Positions 9,077 through 17,416 of a DNA stretch of 64,000 nt are shown here, piece by piece. The stretch covers positions 806,001-870,000 of the forward strand of contig DJJU01000006.1 of NCBI GenBank assembly GCA_002434305.1, in the 5' to 3' direction. The notes beneath the pieces were generated by a model. The model saw only the letters and a program-made list of their open reading frames with translations, had not been told where the DNA came from and made no database searches. A program made the position numbers and the translations under genes. Source of the DNA: Alicycliphilus sp. UBA6560. GTDB taxonomy: Bacteria; Pseudomonadota; Gammaproteobacteria; Burkholderiales; Burkholderiaceae_C. Each line of letters begins with the position of its first letter. The stretch's first letter is position 1.

Positions 9077-12000
9077 TGCGCGGCCTCCCGCCGGCCCTCG
9101 CCGAAGCGCCGGCCCAGCCGGTCGAACCACAGGTAGGTCACCGGCGTGGTGAACAGCGTGAGCAGCTGCGACAGCACCAGCCCACCGAAGATGGCCAGGC
9201 CCAGCGGGCGGCGCAGCTCGGCGCCATCACCCCAGCTGAGCATCAGCGGCACGGCGGCGGCCAGCGCCGCCAGCGTGGTCATCAGGATGGGGCGAAAGCG
9301 CAGCAGCGCCGCCTGGTGGATGGCATCGCGGGCGCTCTTGCCCTGCCCGCGCTCGGCGTCGATGGCGAAGTCGATCATCATGATGGCGTTCTTCTTCACG
9401 ATGCCGATCAAGAGCACCAGGCCGATGATGCCCACCACGTCCAGCGCATGGCCGGACAGCCACAGCGCCAGCAGCGCGCCCACGCCGGCCGAAGGCAGCG
9501 TGGACAAAATGGTCAGCGGGTGCACATAGCTTTCGTACAGCACGCCCAGCACGATGTACACGCACACCACGGCCGCCAGGATCAGCCACAGCTGGTTGGA
9601 CAGCGAATTTTGGTAGGCACCCGAGGCGCCTGTGAAGCGCAGCGTGATGGAAGCCGGCAGCCCTTCGGCCTGCGCCGCAGCGCGCACCGCCTGCACGGCG
9701 GCGCCCAGGCTCACGCCCGGCGCCGTGTCGAAGCCCACGGTGGCGGCCGGGTACTGGCCCACGCGGTGCACGGTGAGCGGCGTTTCCTCCTCCACCACCC
9801 GGGCGAATGATTCGAGCGGCGTGGTGCCGCCGCTGCTGGTGCGCACCGGCAGCTCGCGCAGGGCGCGCAGGCTGGCGGGGTCATGCTGCGCGGCCTCCAG
9901 GATCACGCGGTACTGGTTGGTCTCGGTGAAGATGGTGGAGACGATGCGCTGGCCGAAGGCGTTGTACAGCGTGTTGTCCAGGCTGCTGGCCGTGACGCCT
10001 AAGCGCGCGGCGGTGTCGCGGTCCACCCGCACCATGGCGGCCGGGCCGGTGTCGCCGGCGGTGGTCGTGGCGTGCCGCACCTCGCTCACCTGGCCCAACC
10101 GCTGCGCCAGGCGCCGCGCCCACTGGTTGACCTGGGCCGTGTCCACACCCTCCAGGTCGAAGCGGTACTGCGTGGGGCCGGTGTCGGAGTCGATGGTCAG
10201 GTCCTGCGTCGGCTGCAGGTACAGCGTGGCGCCGGCCACCTGGCTGGCCACTTGCTCGCGCAGGCGCTGCATGACGGTGGCCTGCGAGTCGCCGAAGAGC
10301 GGCTGCGGCCGCAGGTTGATGACCAGCCTGCCGGTGGACAGGGCGCTGTTGTTGGCCGCGTCCACCCCCACCACCGAGCTGACCGACTGCACGGCGTCGT
10401 CTTGCAGCACCAGTCGCGCCACCTGGCCCTGCAGCGCCGACATGCGGGCGAACGACACGTCTGGCGCCGCCTGCACCTGGCCCTGCAGCTGGCCCGTGCT
10501 CTGGGTGGGAAACAGGTCCTTGGGGATGACCACGTACAGCAGCGCCGTGAGCACCAGGGTCAGCACCGCCACGGCCAGCGTCAGCGGCTGGTGCGCCAGC
10601 ACCCAGTGCAGGCCGCGGTCGTAGTGGCCCACCGTCCAGTCCATGCCCTGCTGGATGCGCCGCGCAAAGCGCCCCTGCGACTCATGGAGCGGACCCAGCA
10701 TGCGCGCCGACATCATCGGCACCAGGGTCAGCGACACCACGGCCGAGAACAGGATGGTGATGGCCAGCGTGACGGCGAATTCGCGGAACAGCCGGCCGAT
10801 GACCTCCTGCATGAACAGCAGCGGGATCAGCACGGCGATCAGCGAGACGGTGAGCGAGATGATGGTGAAGCCGATTTCACCGGCGCCGTCGAGCGCGGCT
10901 TGCAGGGGCGGCTTACCCATTTCGCGGTGCCGAGAAACATTCTGGCTACGGCTCACGTCGGCTGCGCCGACATGACCCTGCGCCGGAACATTGCCCGTGT
11001 CGGCTGCGCCGCCAGGTCCGGCTGCGCCGGCCCGCATCTCGCGATGCCGGGCAATGTTCTCAATCATCACGATCGCGTCATCCACCACGAACCCCGTGGC
11101 GATCGTCAGCGCCATCAGCGTCAGGTTGTTCAGCGAATAGTCCAGCAGGTACATGAACGCCAGCGTGCCGATCAGCGACACCGGCACGGCGATGCTGGCG
11201 ATGACCGTGGCGCGCAGGCTGTGCAGGAAGGCGAAGATGACCAGCACCACCATGGCCACGGCCAGGATCAGCTCCACCTCCACGTGCTCGACCGAGGCGC
11301 GGATGCCCAGCGTGCGGTCGGTCAGCACCGTCACCTGCACGCTCTGCGGCAGGGCCTCGCGCAGCTGGGGCAGCTGGCGCTTGATGGCGTCCACCGTGGC
11401 GATCACGTTGGCGCCGGGCTGGCGCTGCACGTTCAGGATGATGGCGGGCGTGAGCGGCGTGGCGTTTTCAGATGAAATCGCCCCCTGACCCTTGTCCTGA
11501 CTGCGCAAGCCGCTATCGTTTTTGATGCCCGTCCAGGCGCCCAGGCGGCGATTCTCGGAGCCGTCCACGACCTCGGCCACATCCTTCAGGCGCACCGGTG
11601 CGCCGCTGACGTAGGCCACGATCAGCTCGCGATAGTCCTCCACCGACAGCAGCTGGTCATTGGCGTTGATGCTGTACTGCCGCGCCGGCCCGTCGAAGCT
11701 GCCCTTGGCCGAGCTGGAGTTGCCCGCGCTGATGGCGCTGCTGATGGAGTCCAGCGACAGGCCCATGCTGGCCAGCGCTTGCAGGTTGCCCTGCACGCGC
11801 ACGGCGGGGCGTTGGCCGCCGGCCAACGTGACCAGGCCCACGCCGTCGATCTGGCTGATTTTCAGCGCCAGCCGGGTGTTGACCATGTTCTGCACGTCGG
11901 TCAAAGGCAGGCTGTCCGAGGTGATGGCCAGCTGCAGGATGGGCGCATCGGCCGGGTTGATCTTGGCGTACACCGGCGGCGCCGGCAGGTCGGCCGGCAG

Positions 12001-12354
12001 CAGCGAGCCGGCGGCGTTCATGGCCGCCTGGACCTGCTGCTCGGCCGCGTCCATGGACAGGCTGAGGTTGAACTGCAGCGTGATCAGCGACACGCCGGCG
12101 CTGCTGACGCTGCTCATGCGCGAGAGGCCCGGCATCTGGCCGAACTGGCGCTCCAGCGGCGCGGTGACGGTGCGGCTCATCACGTCCGGGCTGCCGCCGG
12201 GGTACAGCGTCTGCACCTGGATGGTGGGATAGTCCACCTGCGGCAGCGCCGCCACGGGCAGGAAGCGCAGCCCCACCAGGCCGGCCAGCACGATGGCCAG
12301 CATGAACAGCGCGGTCGCCACCGGCCGCTGGATGAACAGGCGCGAGACGTTCAT
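9073..12354 (-). CDS. mdtB: RND efflux inner-membrane permease, MdtB-like, with two extra insertions
   Basis: The ATG at 12354 gives MNVSRLFIQRPVATALF, the standard RND start, 7 bases after the adaptor stop. The product is about 1093 aa. VDDAIVMIENIARHREM marks TM4. Two segments are not found in E. coli MdtB. The first, at about residues 273-295 (GIKNDSGLRSQDKGQGAISS), is a copy of the dispersed repeat read through. The second, at about 440-480, is a 39-codon insertion in the cytoplasmic TM4-TM5 loop, flanked by a duplicated N-[IV]-[AS]-RHREM block. Both keep the frame, and neither hits the proton relay, so the pump is probably functional. Confidence 0.92.
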   Translation of the reverse strand: MNVSRLFIQRPVATALFMLAIVLAGLVGLRFLPVAALPQVDYPTIQVQTLYPGGSPDVMSRTVTAPLERQFGQMPGLSRMSSVSSAGVSLITLQFNLSLSMDAAEQQVQAAMNAAGSLLPADLPAPPVYAKINPADAPILQLAITSDSLPLTDVQNMVNTRLALKISQIDGVGLVTLAGGQRPAVRVQGNLQALASMGLSLDSISSAISAGNSSSAKGSFDGPARQYSINANDQLLSVEDYRELIVAYVSGAPVRLKDVAEVVDGSENRRLGAWTGIKNDSGLRSQDKGQGAISSENATPLTPAIILNVQRQPGANVIATVDAIKRQLPQLREALPQSVQVTVLTDRTLGIRASVEHVEVELILAVAMVVLVIFAFLHSLRATVIASIAVPVSLIGTLAFMYLLDYSLNNLTLMALTIATGFVVDDAIVMIENIARHREMRAGAAGPGGAADTGNVPAQGHVGAADVSRSQNVSRHREMGKPPLQAALDGAGEIGFTIISLTVSLIAVLIPLLFMQEVIGRLFREFAVTLAITILFSAVVSLTLVPMMSARMLGPLHESQGRFARRIQQGMDWTVGHYDRGLHWVLAHQPLTLAVAVLTLVLTALLYVVIPKDLFPTQSTGQLQGQVQAAPDVSFARMSALQGQVARLVLQDDAVQSVSSVVGVDAANNSALSTGRLVINLRPQPLFGDSQATVMQRLREQVASQVAGATLYLQPTQDLTIDSDTGPTQYRFDLEGVDTAQVNQWARRLAQRLGQVSEVRHATTTAGDTGPAAMVRVDRDTAARLGVTASSLDNTLYNAFGQRIVSTIFTETNQYRVILEAAQHDPASLRALRELPVRTSSGGTTPLESFARVVEEETPLTVHRVGQYPAATVGFDTAPGVSLGAAVQAVRAAAQAEGLPASITLRFTGASGAYQNSLSNQLWLILAAVVCVYIVLGVLYESYVHPLTILSTLPSAGVGALLALWLSGHALDVVGIIGLVLLIGIVKKNAIMMIDFAIDAERGQGKSARDAIHQAALLRFRPILMTTLAALAAAVPLMLSWGDGAELRRPLGLAIFGGLVLSQLLTLFTTPVTYLWFDRLGRRFGEGRREAAQ
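10918..11061 (-). repeat. 39-codon insertion with flanking duplication inside mdtB
   Basis: A degenerate direct repeat of 27 bases (20 identical) starts at 10918 and again at 11035, offset by 117 bases (39 codons). Between the copies is the perfect palindrome GTCGGCTGCGCCGAC (10957-10971) and two further CGGCTGCGCC units (near 11001 and 11019). The flanks encode the same protein block (ENIARHREM and QNVSRHREM). This looks like an in-frame insertion of a GC-rich palindromic element that duplicated or captured its flank. It is unrelated in sequence to the AGCGCTT repeat family. Confidence 0.7.
11466..11533 (+). repeat. Palindromic repeat copy R3, inside mdtB
   Basis: Read on the minus strand it begins ATCAAAAACGATAGCGGC and continues through GCGCAGTCAGGACAAGG, aligning along its length with the family pattern GATAGC-GC-GCGC-TG-C-GACAAG. 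It is read in the same phase as R2 (GAT AGC ...), adding about 20 residues to the first periplasmic half of MdtB. Confidence 0.65.
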
Positions 12355-12361
12355 GCCGGCG

Positions 12362-13720
12362 CTACTTGGCGGCTGCAGAAGCCGGTGCGGATGCCGCCGG
12401 CGCGCCCACGGGCGCGGCGCCGCGGCCGGCGCGCGATGCGCCATCCGCCGGCTGCGAGGCGCCCGCACGCGGCCCGCCAGCCGCGCGCCCGCCCTCGCCC
12501 GGGCCGCGGCGCGCGGCGCCGGCCTGGCCGGCCAGCTGCACCTTGCCGCCATCCTTGACGCGGTCGCCGCCCTCGGTCACCACCTGCTCGCCGGCCTGCA
12601 GGCCCTGGGTGATGAGCACCCGGTCCACCGTGGCCATGCCGCGCACCACCGGGCGCATGCGGGCCACCTGCTCTTCGTCGATCACATAGACATAGTCGCC
12701 CTGCGGGCCGGTGCGTACCGCCGTCACCGGCACCAGCACGCCGCTTTGCGAGCCCAGCTGCAGCCGGGCGTTGACGAACTGGTTGGGAAACAGCGCGCCA
12801 TCGGCATTGGCAAAGCGCGCCTTGGCGCGCACCGTGCCGGTGGCGGCGGTGACCTGGTTGTCCAGCGTCAGGAAGCGGCCCTCGGCCAGCGTCGCGCTGC
12901 GCGCGCGGTCCAGCGCGGCCACGGGCAGCGCGCCCTGGCGCTGGGCGGCGCGCACGTCCGGCACGCGGTCCTGCGGCACGGAGAACACCACGTCGATGGG
13001 CCGCACCTGGGTGATGGTGGCGATGCCGGTGCTAGTGCCGCTGCTGACCAGGTTGCCAGGGTCCACGGTGCGTAGGCCGATGGTGCCGTCGATGGGCGCG
13101 CGCAGCGTGGTGTAGTCCAGGTTGAGCTGGGCCGTGCGCTCGCTGGCGCGGTCGGCCAGCACGGCGGCGTCCAGCTGTTGCACCAGCGCGGCCTGGGTGT
13201 CCAGCGTCTGGCGGGCGATGGAGTCCTGCTTCCACAGCTCCTGGTAGCGCGAGAGCGTCACGCGCGCGGCGGCCAGCTGGGCCACGTCGCGGGCGGTCTG
13301 GCTTTTCGCCTGGGCCAGCGCCTGCTCGTACGCGCGCGGGTCGATGCGCGCCAGCACCTGGCCCTTCTTCACGCTCTGCCCCTCGGTGAACAGCACCTCC
13401 GTCAGCACCCCGGAGACCTGCGGCACCAGCGTGGCAGTGACGGGCGGCGTGACCGTGCCCAGGGCATCGATGAGGACGGGCAACTCGCCCTGCTGCGCGC
13501 GCGCCGAGCCCACGGTGACGCTGGCCATGGCGGCGAAGGCGGCCGGGCCGGCCGGCGCCCCCGGCCGTCCCGGCGGCGCGGCGGGGCCCTTGGCGCGCTG
13601 CACCAGGAACCATGCCGTGCCGGCCAGGGCGGCGATCAGCACCAGCGTCAGCACGAGGGCGCGCCAGCGGCGGCGCGGGCGCACAGGGGCGGGCAAGGGT
13701 GCGTTCTCTGGGTCAGTCAT
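12362..13720 (-). CDS. mdtA: RND efflux periplasmic adaptor, MdtA-like
   Basis: This 452-residue membrane-fusion protein is the first gene of the efflux operon. It has a single N-terminal membrane anchor (residues about 20-42), a lipoyl/barrel-sandwich half near VPQVSGVLTEVLFTEGQSV, an alpha-hairpin with heptad pattern (SQTARDVAQLAAARVTLSRY), the matching lipoyl half LRAPIDGTIGLRTVDPGNLV, and a beta-barrel domain. The last about 55 residues are an Ala/Gly/Arg-rich low-complexity tail, longer than in E. coli MdtA. It should connect the two permeases with the outer-membrane lipoprotein. Confidence 0.92.
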   Translation of the reverse strand: MTDPENAPLPAPVRPRRRWRALVLTLVLIAALAGTAWFLVQRAKGPAAPPGRPGAPAGPAAFAAMASVTVGSARAQQGELPVLIDALGTVTPPVTATLVPQVSGVLTEVLFTEGQSVKKGQVLARIDPRAYEQALAQAKSQTARDVAQLAAARVTLSRYQELWKQDSIARQTLDTQAALVQQLDAAVLADRASERTAQLNLDYTTLRAPIDGTIGLRTVDPGNLVSSGTSTGIATITQVRPIDVVFSVPQDRVPDVRAAQRQGALPVAALDRARSATLAEGRFLTLDNQVTAATGTVRAKARFANADGALFPNQFVNARLQLGSQSGVLVPVTAVRTGPQGDYVYVIDEEQVARMRPVVRGMATVDRVLITQGLQAGEQVVTEGGDRVKDGGKVQLAGQAGAARRGPGEGGRAAGGPRAGASQPADGASRAGRGAAPVGAPAASAPASAAAK

Positions 13721-13807
13721 GCGGCGGGGAGGGAAAACCGTGGCGGGGCGTGGACGATCCTAGCAGCCGCGGCGGCCGGCGCGCAGGCAGGGACGGATAT
13801 GGGATTT

Positions 13808-13882
13808 CACGCCATGCATGCAAGTCAAAACGCCGCTAGAGCGCGCCAGTACGGCGCAATGCGCTATTGTTTTTGATTTCCT
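13808..13882 (-). repeat. Possible divergent palindromic repeat copy R4 upstream of mdtA
   Basis: On the minus strand this reads ATCAAAAACAATAGCGCAT, then GGCGCGCTCTAGCGGC and GTTTTGACTTGCA. It follows the order of blocks in the repeat family but with many changes. It lies in the 195-base gap between mdtA and egtB, close upstream of mdtA. Family membership is uncertain. Confidence 0.35.
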
Positions 13883-13915
13883 TGCCAAACCGTTGACCGC
13901 ATCTTTACCCCGCCT

Positions 13916-15253
13916 TTACCGCACGTCCCGCGCCAGCCTCAGGCCCGAGAACTGCCAGCGCGCGCCGGCCGGAAAGAAGTTGCGGTAGCTGGCGCGCACG
14001 TGGCCCGCGGGCGTGGCGCAGGAGCCGCCGCGCAGCACGTATTGGTTGACCATGAACTTGCCGTTGTACTCACCCACGGCGCCAGCGGCCGGCGCGAAGC
14101 CGGGGTACGGCGCGTAGCTGGACTGGGTCCACTCCCACACGTCGCCGAACAGCTGGGCCGGCTGGCCTTCGGGCGCATCGGCTGGCGCCGGCTGCGGGTG
14201 CAGCACGCCGCTGTCCGCGAAATGCCCGGCCTGGGCTGGTTCGGTGGCGGCCGCGGCGGCCTCCCACTCCGCCTCGGTGGGCAGACGGGCGCCAGCCCAG
14301 CGGGCATAGGCATCGGCTTCGTAATACGACAGATGCACCACCGGCTGCTCCGGCGCCAGCAGCTGGCGGCCGGACAGGGTGAATTCGCACCAGCCGTGGC
14401 CGTCCTGGCGCCAGTACAGCGGGTGGCCGATGCCCTGGCTGCAGCGCCAGTCCCAGCCCTCGGCCAGCCAGTGCGCCGGCTCGTCGTAGCCACCGGCCAC
14501 CACGAAGGCCAGGTATTCGGCGTTGCTCACCGGCCGTGTGGCCAGCTCATAGGGCTGCAGCCAGACAGGGTGGCGCGGGCTTTCGTTGTCGAAGGCGAAG
14601 CCCGCGCCCTCATGGCCGATGTGCACCAGGCCGCCCTCGAAGCGGCGCCAGCGCACCAGCGGTGCGGCGGTCTGCGGCGCCGGCGCGCCAGCCGCCTGGT
14701 AGGCCGGCCAGGTGGGGTTGCACCACAGCAGGTGCTTGATGTCGGTCAGCAGCAGCTCCTGGTGCTGCTGCTCGTGCTGCAGACCCAGCTCCAGCAGGGC
14801 CGCCGCCTCGGGCGGCAGATCGTCGCGCTGCAGCAGCCGCTGCATGCGCGCGTCCACGTCGGCGCGCCAGGCCAGCACGGTGGCCAGGTCGGGCCGGGTG
14901 AGCAGGCCGCGCTGCGCGCGCGGGTGCTGCGCGCCCACGCCCTGGTAGTAGGAGTTGAACAGCACACGGAAGTCCGCGTCGAACGGCGCAAAGTTCTCCT
15001 CGTGCGGCTCCAGGATGAAGGTCTCGAAGAACCAGGCCGTGTGCCCCAGGTGCCACTTGGTCGGGCTGGCGTCAGTCATGGATTGGGCTGTGCAGTCCTC
15101 GGGCGACAGCGGCGCGGCCAGCTGCTGGGTGGCGGCGCGCACGGCGGCGTAGCGCTGCCAGGGGCTGGCGCGTTCGGCATCGGTAGCGTGCAGGACCGCC
15201 GGGGCGGCGGGCGTGGCGCCGTCCAGGGGCATGGCGCTGGGGTGCAGGCGCAT
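13916..15253 (-). CDS. egtB: Ergothioneine biosynthesis protein EgtB (hercynine oxygenase)
   Basis: The 445-residue reading from the ATG at 15253 is preceded by GAGGAGGA, a strong ribosome site. A longer upstream frame would run into egtD and is rejected. The N-terminal DinB-like bundle contains WHLGHTAWFFET and the iron motif HEQQHQE (HX3HXE). The C-terminal formylglycine-enzyme-like domain has RLPTEAEWEAAA, GDVWEWTQSSY and VLRGGS. EgtB couples hercynine to a thiol donor with oxygen. Neither egtA nor egtC is nearby, which fits the non-mycobacterial form that can use cysteine directly (inference). It lies 29 bases after egtD. Confidence 0.92.
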   Translation of the reverse strand: MRLHPSAMPLDGATPAAPAVLHATDAERASPWQRYAAVRAATQQLAAPLSPEDCTAQSMTDASPTKWHLGHTAWFFETFILEPHEENFAPFDADFRVLFNSYYQGVGAQHPRAQRGLLTRPDLATVLAWRADVDARMQRLLQRDDLPPEAAALLELGLQHEQQHQELLLTDIKHLLWCNPTWPAYQAAGAPAPQTAAPLVRWRRFEGGLVHIGHEGAGFAFDNESPRHPVWLQPYELATRPVSNAEYLAFVVAGGYDEPAHWLAEGWDWRCSQGIGHPLYWRQDGHGWCEFTLSGRQLLAPEQPVVHLSYYEADAYARWAGARLPTEAEWEAAAAATEPAQAGHFADSGVLHPQPAPADAPEGQPAQLFGDVWEWTQSSYAPYPGFAPAAGAVGEYNGKFMVNQYVLRGGSCATPAGHVRASYRNFFPAGARWQFSGLRLARDVR

Positions 15254-15282
15254 GGTCGGGTCCTCCTCGTGGCTTGCGGTTT

Positions 15283-16281
15283 TCACGTGCGGGCGTGCAC
15301 CAGGGCATACCAGCCGCGCTCGTCCGTCCAAGCCTGCGGCTGCCTGAAGCCAGCGCGCGTAAGCAGGTCCAAAAAGGCGGGCAGCGGATACTTGTAGCTG
15401 TTCTCGGTGTGGATGCGCTCGTGCGCGGCAAAGCTGCGGCCGCCGCCGGGCCAGCGCACCTGCTGTGGACCGCAGGCGGCCAGGTGCATCTCGATGCGCG
15501 ACGCGGCCGTGTTGAAGAAGGCCTCGTGACGCCACTGTCCCGGTTCGAAATCGCTGCCGATCAGCCGGTTCACGTGGGCCAGGATGTTGCGGTTGAACTG
15601 CGCCGTCACGCCGGCGGCGTCGTCGTAGGCGGCCTGCAGCACGGCCAGGTCCTTGGGCAGGTCGATGCCGATCAGCAGGCCGCCGCGCTCCCTCCGCGCC
15701 AGCGCGTGCATCTGGCGCAGCAGCGCCAGGGCGGCGGGCGGGTCGAAGTTGCCGATGGACGAACCGGGGTAGAACACCAGGCGCCTATCCTGCGGCACGT
15801 CGCCCGGCAGCTCAATGGCGGCGGTGATGTCGCCGCCCACGGCGCGCGCATCCAGGCCCGGCAGCGCCGCGCGCAGGCGCGCCACGGCGCCTTCCAGGTA
15901 GTCGGCGGAGATGTCCACGCCCACGAAGTGCGTGGCGCCCAGCAGCCGGCACAGCACGCGCGCCTTGTCGCAGCTGCCGGCGCCGGGCTCGATGACCACG
16001 CCGCCGCGGCCCACGGCCTGGGCGATGGCACGGGCGTGGCGGCGCAGCACGGCCTGCTCGGTGCGCGTGGGGTAGTACTCGGGCAGGCGGGTGATGGCCT
16101 CGAAGAGCTGCGAGCCGCGCTCGTCGTAGAAGTATTTGGGCGAGATGCGGGCCGGCTGGTCCAGCAGGCCGGCGATGATCTGCACCCGCTCATCGGCCGG
16201 AGCCAGGGGCTGCGCCGCGGCGGACGTGCTCCAGGGTGGAGGGGAAGCGGCAACGGCTGGAGCGGCAAGTGTGACGGGCAT
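15283..16281 (-). CDS. egtD: L-histidine N-alpha-methyltransferase EgtD
   Basis: The protein of 332 residues from the ATG at 16281 makes hercynine by three SAM-dependent methylations of histidine, the first step of ergothioneine synthesis. Family marks are SPKYFYDERGSQLFEAIT, the SAM motif VIEPGAGSCDKARVL, FYPGSSIGNF, and YDDAAGVTAQFNRN near the histidine pocket. A further upstream ATG (16389) would add a Cys/Arg-rich stretch unlike the family and was not chosen. It is first in the egtD-egtB pair. Ergothioneine is a low-molecular-weight antioxidant thiol. Confidence 0.93.
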   Translation of the reverse strand: MPVTLAAPAVAASPPPWSTSAAAQPLAPADERVQIIAGLLDQPARISPKYFYDERGSQLFEAITRLPEYYPTRTEQAVLRRHARAIAQAVGRGGVVIEPGAGSCDKARVLCRLLGATHFVGVDISADYLEGAVARLRAALPGLDARAVGGDITAAIELPGDVPQDRRLVFYPGSSIGNFDPPAALALLRQMHALARRERGGLLIGIDLPKDLAVLQAAYDDAAGVTAQFNRNILAHVNRLIGSDFEPGQWRHEAFFNTAASRIEMHLAACGPQQVRWPGGGRSFAAHERIHTENSYKYPLPAFLDLLTRAGFRQPQAWTDERGWYALVHART

Positions 16282-16423
16282 GGCCTGCGAGCATGGACCG
16301 GCCCGGCGCCGCGTGGCGCAGGCGGTCAGCCGCCCTGCCGGTAGGACGGCCGCGCAATCTGCAGTACCCCCCTTGCAGGGCAAGGCCAACCGTGCCAGGG
16401 CGCGGCTCCAACCCTCTCATCGC

Positions 16424-16496
16424 ACTATCAAAAGGTGAGCTTCCTGCGCAGGCTGGGCGGGCGCTGGAGGCCAAAAATGCTTGAAATTCCCATCGG
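16424..16496 (+). repeat. Palindromic repeat copy R5 (intergenic)
   Basis: It reads ACTATCAAAAGGTGAGCTTC, then GCGGGCGCTGGAGGCCAAAAA and TGCTTGAAA. The 3' part (GCGCTGGAGGCCAAAAA) is identical to that of R12, while the left arm has decayed. It lies upstream of egtD and downstream of the ompW terminator. Confidence 0.7.
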
Positions 16497-16560
16497 CGCC
16501 ACCAGACGCTTGCCCCGCTGGCGGTCGCGCGCTGGCTCGGGGCAGCCAGCGGGCCAGGAT

Positions 16561-16591
16561 AAAAAAAGGGCCGACGCCCAGGCGCCGGCCC
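16561..16591 (-). terminator. Rho-independent terminator of ompW
   Basis: On the minus strand a GC-rich hairpin, GGGCCGGCGCC with GGCGTCGGCCC, is followed by seven T. It lies about 80 bases after the ompW stop. Confidence 0.8.
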
Positions 16592-16670
16592 ATCCCACCA
16601 TGAAGAGCCGCAGTGACTGCGGCGCGGTCTGCTTCTTTGTAGTTATCCGAAAAAAAGGAACGCCGTGCGC

Positions 16671-17288
16671 TCAGAAGCGCCAGCCCAGGCCGATACCGGC
16701 CAGCACGGGATTGACCTTGAAGGTGCCGACCTTGGTGCCGGCGGAGTGCACGTCGGTGCTGATGAACACCTTCTTCACGTCCAGGTTCAGGTACAGGTTC
16801 TTGGACAGAGGGATGTCCACGCCCACCTGCAGCGCGCCGCCCCAGCTGTTCTTGTCGATGCTCGGGCTGAGGGCAGCCTGGACCGCCGGGTCGAAGCGCA
16901 CGCTGGAAAAGCGCGTGTAGTTCACGCCCGCGCCCACATAGGGCTTGAAGCCGCTGAAGTTGGTGAAGTGGTATTGCGCCAGCAGCGTGGGCGGCAGGTG
17001 CTTGAGCGAGCCGATGCGGGCGCCGTCGGCACGCAGCGTGTGCTTTTGCGGGTAAGTCAGGATCAGCTCGGCGGCGATGTTGGGCGTGAAGAAGTACGAC
17101 ACGTCCAGCTCGGGGATGACCTTGTCGTTGACCGACAGGCCCAGACCCGTGCTGTCCTTGTTGGCGCTGTCCAGGTTGACGGCGCGCACGCGCACCATGA
17201 ACGGGCCTTCGGAGGTGGACTGTTGCGCGAAGGCGGCGCCCGAGGTCATCGCGCAAACGGCGGCCAGGGCCAGCAGGGTCTTGTGCAT
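16671..17288 (-). CDS. ompW: OmpW family outer-membrane protein
   Basis: The ATG at 17288 gives MHKTLLALAAVCAMTSGAAFA, a signal peptide cut after AFA, and a 205-residue protein. The mature part is a small beta-barrel of the OmpW family, with FMVRVRAVNLD near the start, ELDVSYFFTPNIAAELILTY, YKP-type loops (FKPYVGAGVNYT) and the aromatic C-terminus GIGLGWRF needed for BAM insertion. OmpW proteins form narrow channels for hydrophobic compounds. It is monocistronic, with its own terminator and a possible FNR-type site upstream. Confidence 0.92.
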   Translation of the reverse strand: MHKTLLALAAVCAMTSGAAFAQQSTSEGPFMVRVRAVNLDSANKDSTGLGLSVNDKVIPELDVSYFFTPNIAAELILTYPQKHTLRADGARIGSLKHLPPTLLAQYHFTNFSGFKPYVGAGVNYTRFSSVRFDPAVQAALSPSIDKNSWGGALQVGVDIPLSKNLYLNLDVKKVFISTDVHSAGTKVGTFKVNPVLAGIGLGWRF

Positions 17289-17311
17289 AGTGCTTTTTGT
17301 ATTCGTTGAAC

Positions 17312-17330
17312 ACGGGGACGACCCCCGTGC
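17312..17330. repeat. Inverted repeat in the ompW leader
   Basis: CACGGGG and CCCCGTG with a 5-base spacer lie 24-42 bases upstream of the ompW start and would form a stable hairpin in the 5' untranslated RNA or an operator. A second short palindrome, GAGCAA-A-TTGCTC, lies at 17347-17359. Function unknown. Confidence 0.45.
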
Positions 17331-17363
17331 CACGAATTAGGCCCACGAGCAAATTGCTCAGGA

Positions 17364-17377
17364 TTGCGTGAGATCAA
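17364..17377 (-). promoter_or_regulatory. Possible FNR/Anr-type site upstream of ompW
   Basis: On the minus strand TTGATCTCACGCAA matches the FNR-family pattern TTGAT-N4-ATCAA with one full half-site and a CAA-ending second half. A TAATTC hexamer lies about 31 bases downstream of its centre, where the -10 box of a class II FNR promoter would be. E. coli ompW is known to respond to FNR, so the position makes sense. The match is imperfect. Confidence 0.4.
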
Positions 17378-17416
17378 GCTTTGCCGCCGCGGGCGGCCTA
17401 CGCGCACGCGCGCCGC

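Larger units (their letters stand above)
16282..16670. other. 389-base gap between egtD and ompW
   Basis: No gene is supported here. From right to left it holds a hairpin terminator for ompW (16561-16591), a copy of the palindromic repeat (16424-16496) and about 140 bases upstream of egtD that must contain its promoter. I could not fix clear -35/-10 boxes. Short open frames in this gap are Arg/Pro-rich and look non-coding. Confidence 0.6.

Noticed and set aside
15254..15535. A longer EgtB frame starting at 15535
   Set aside because: It would overlap egtD by about 250 bases, while a strong GAGGAGGA ribosome site precedes the ATG at 15253 where family similarity begins.
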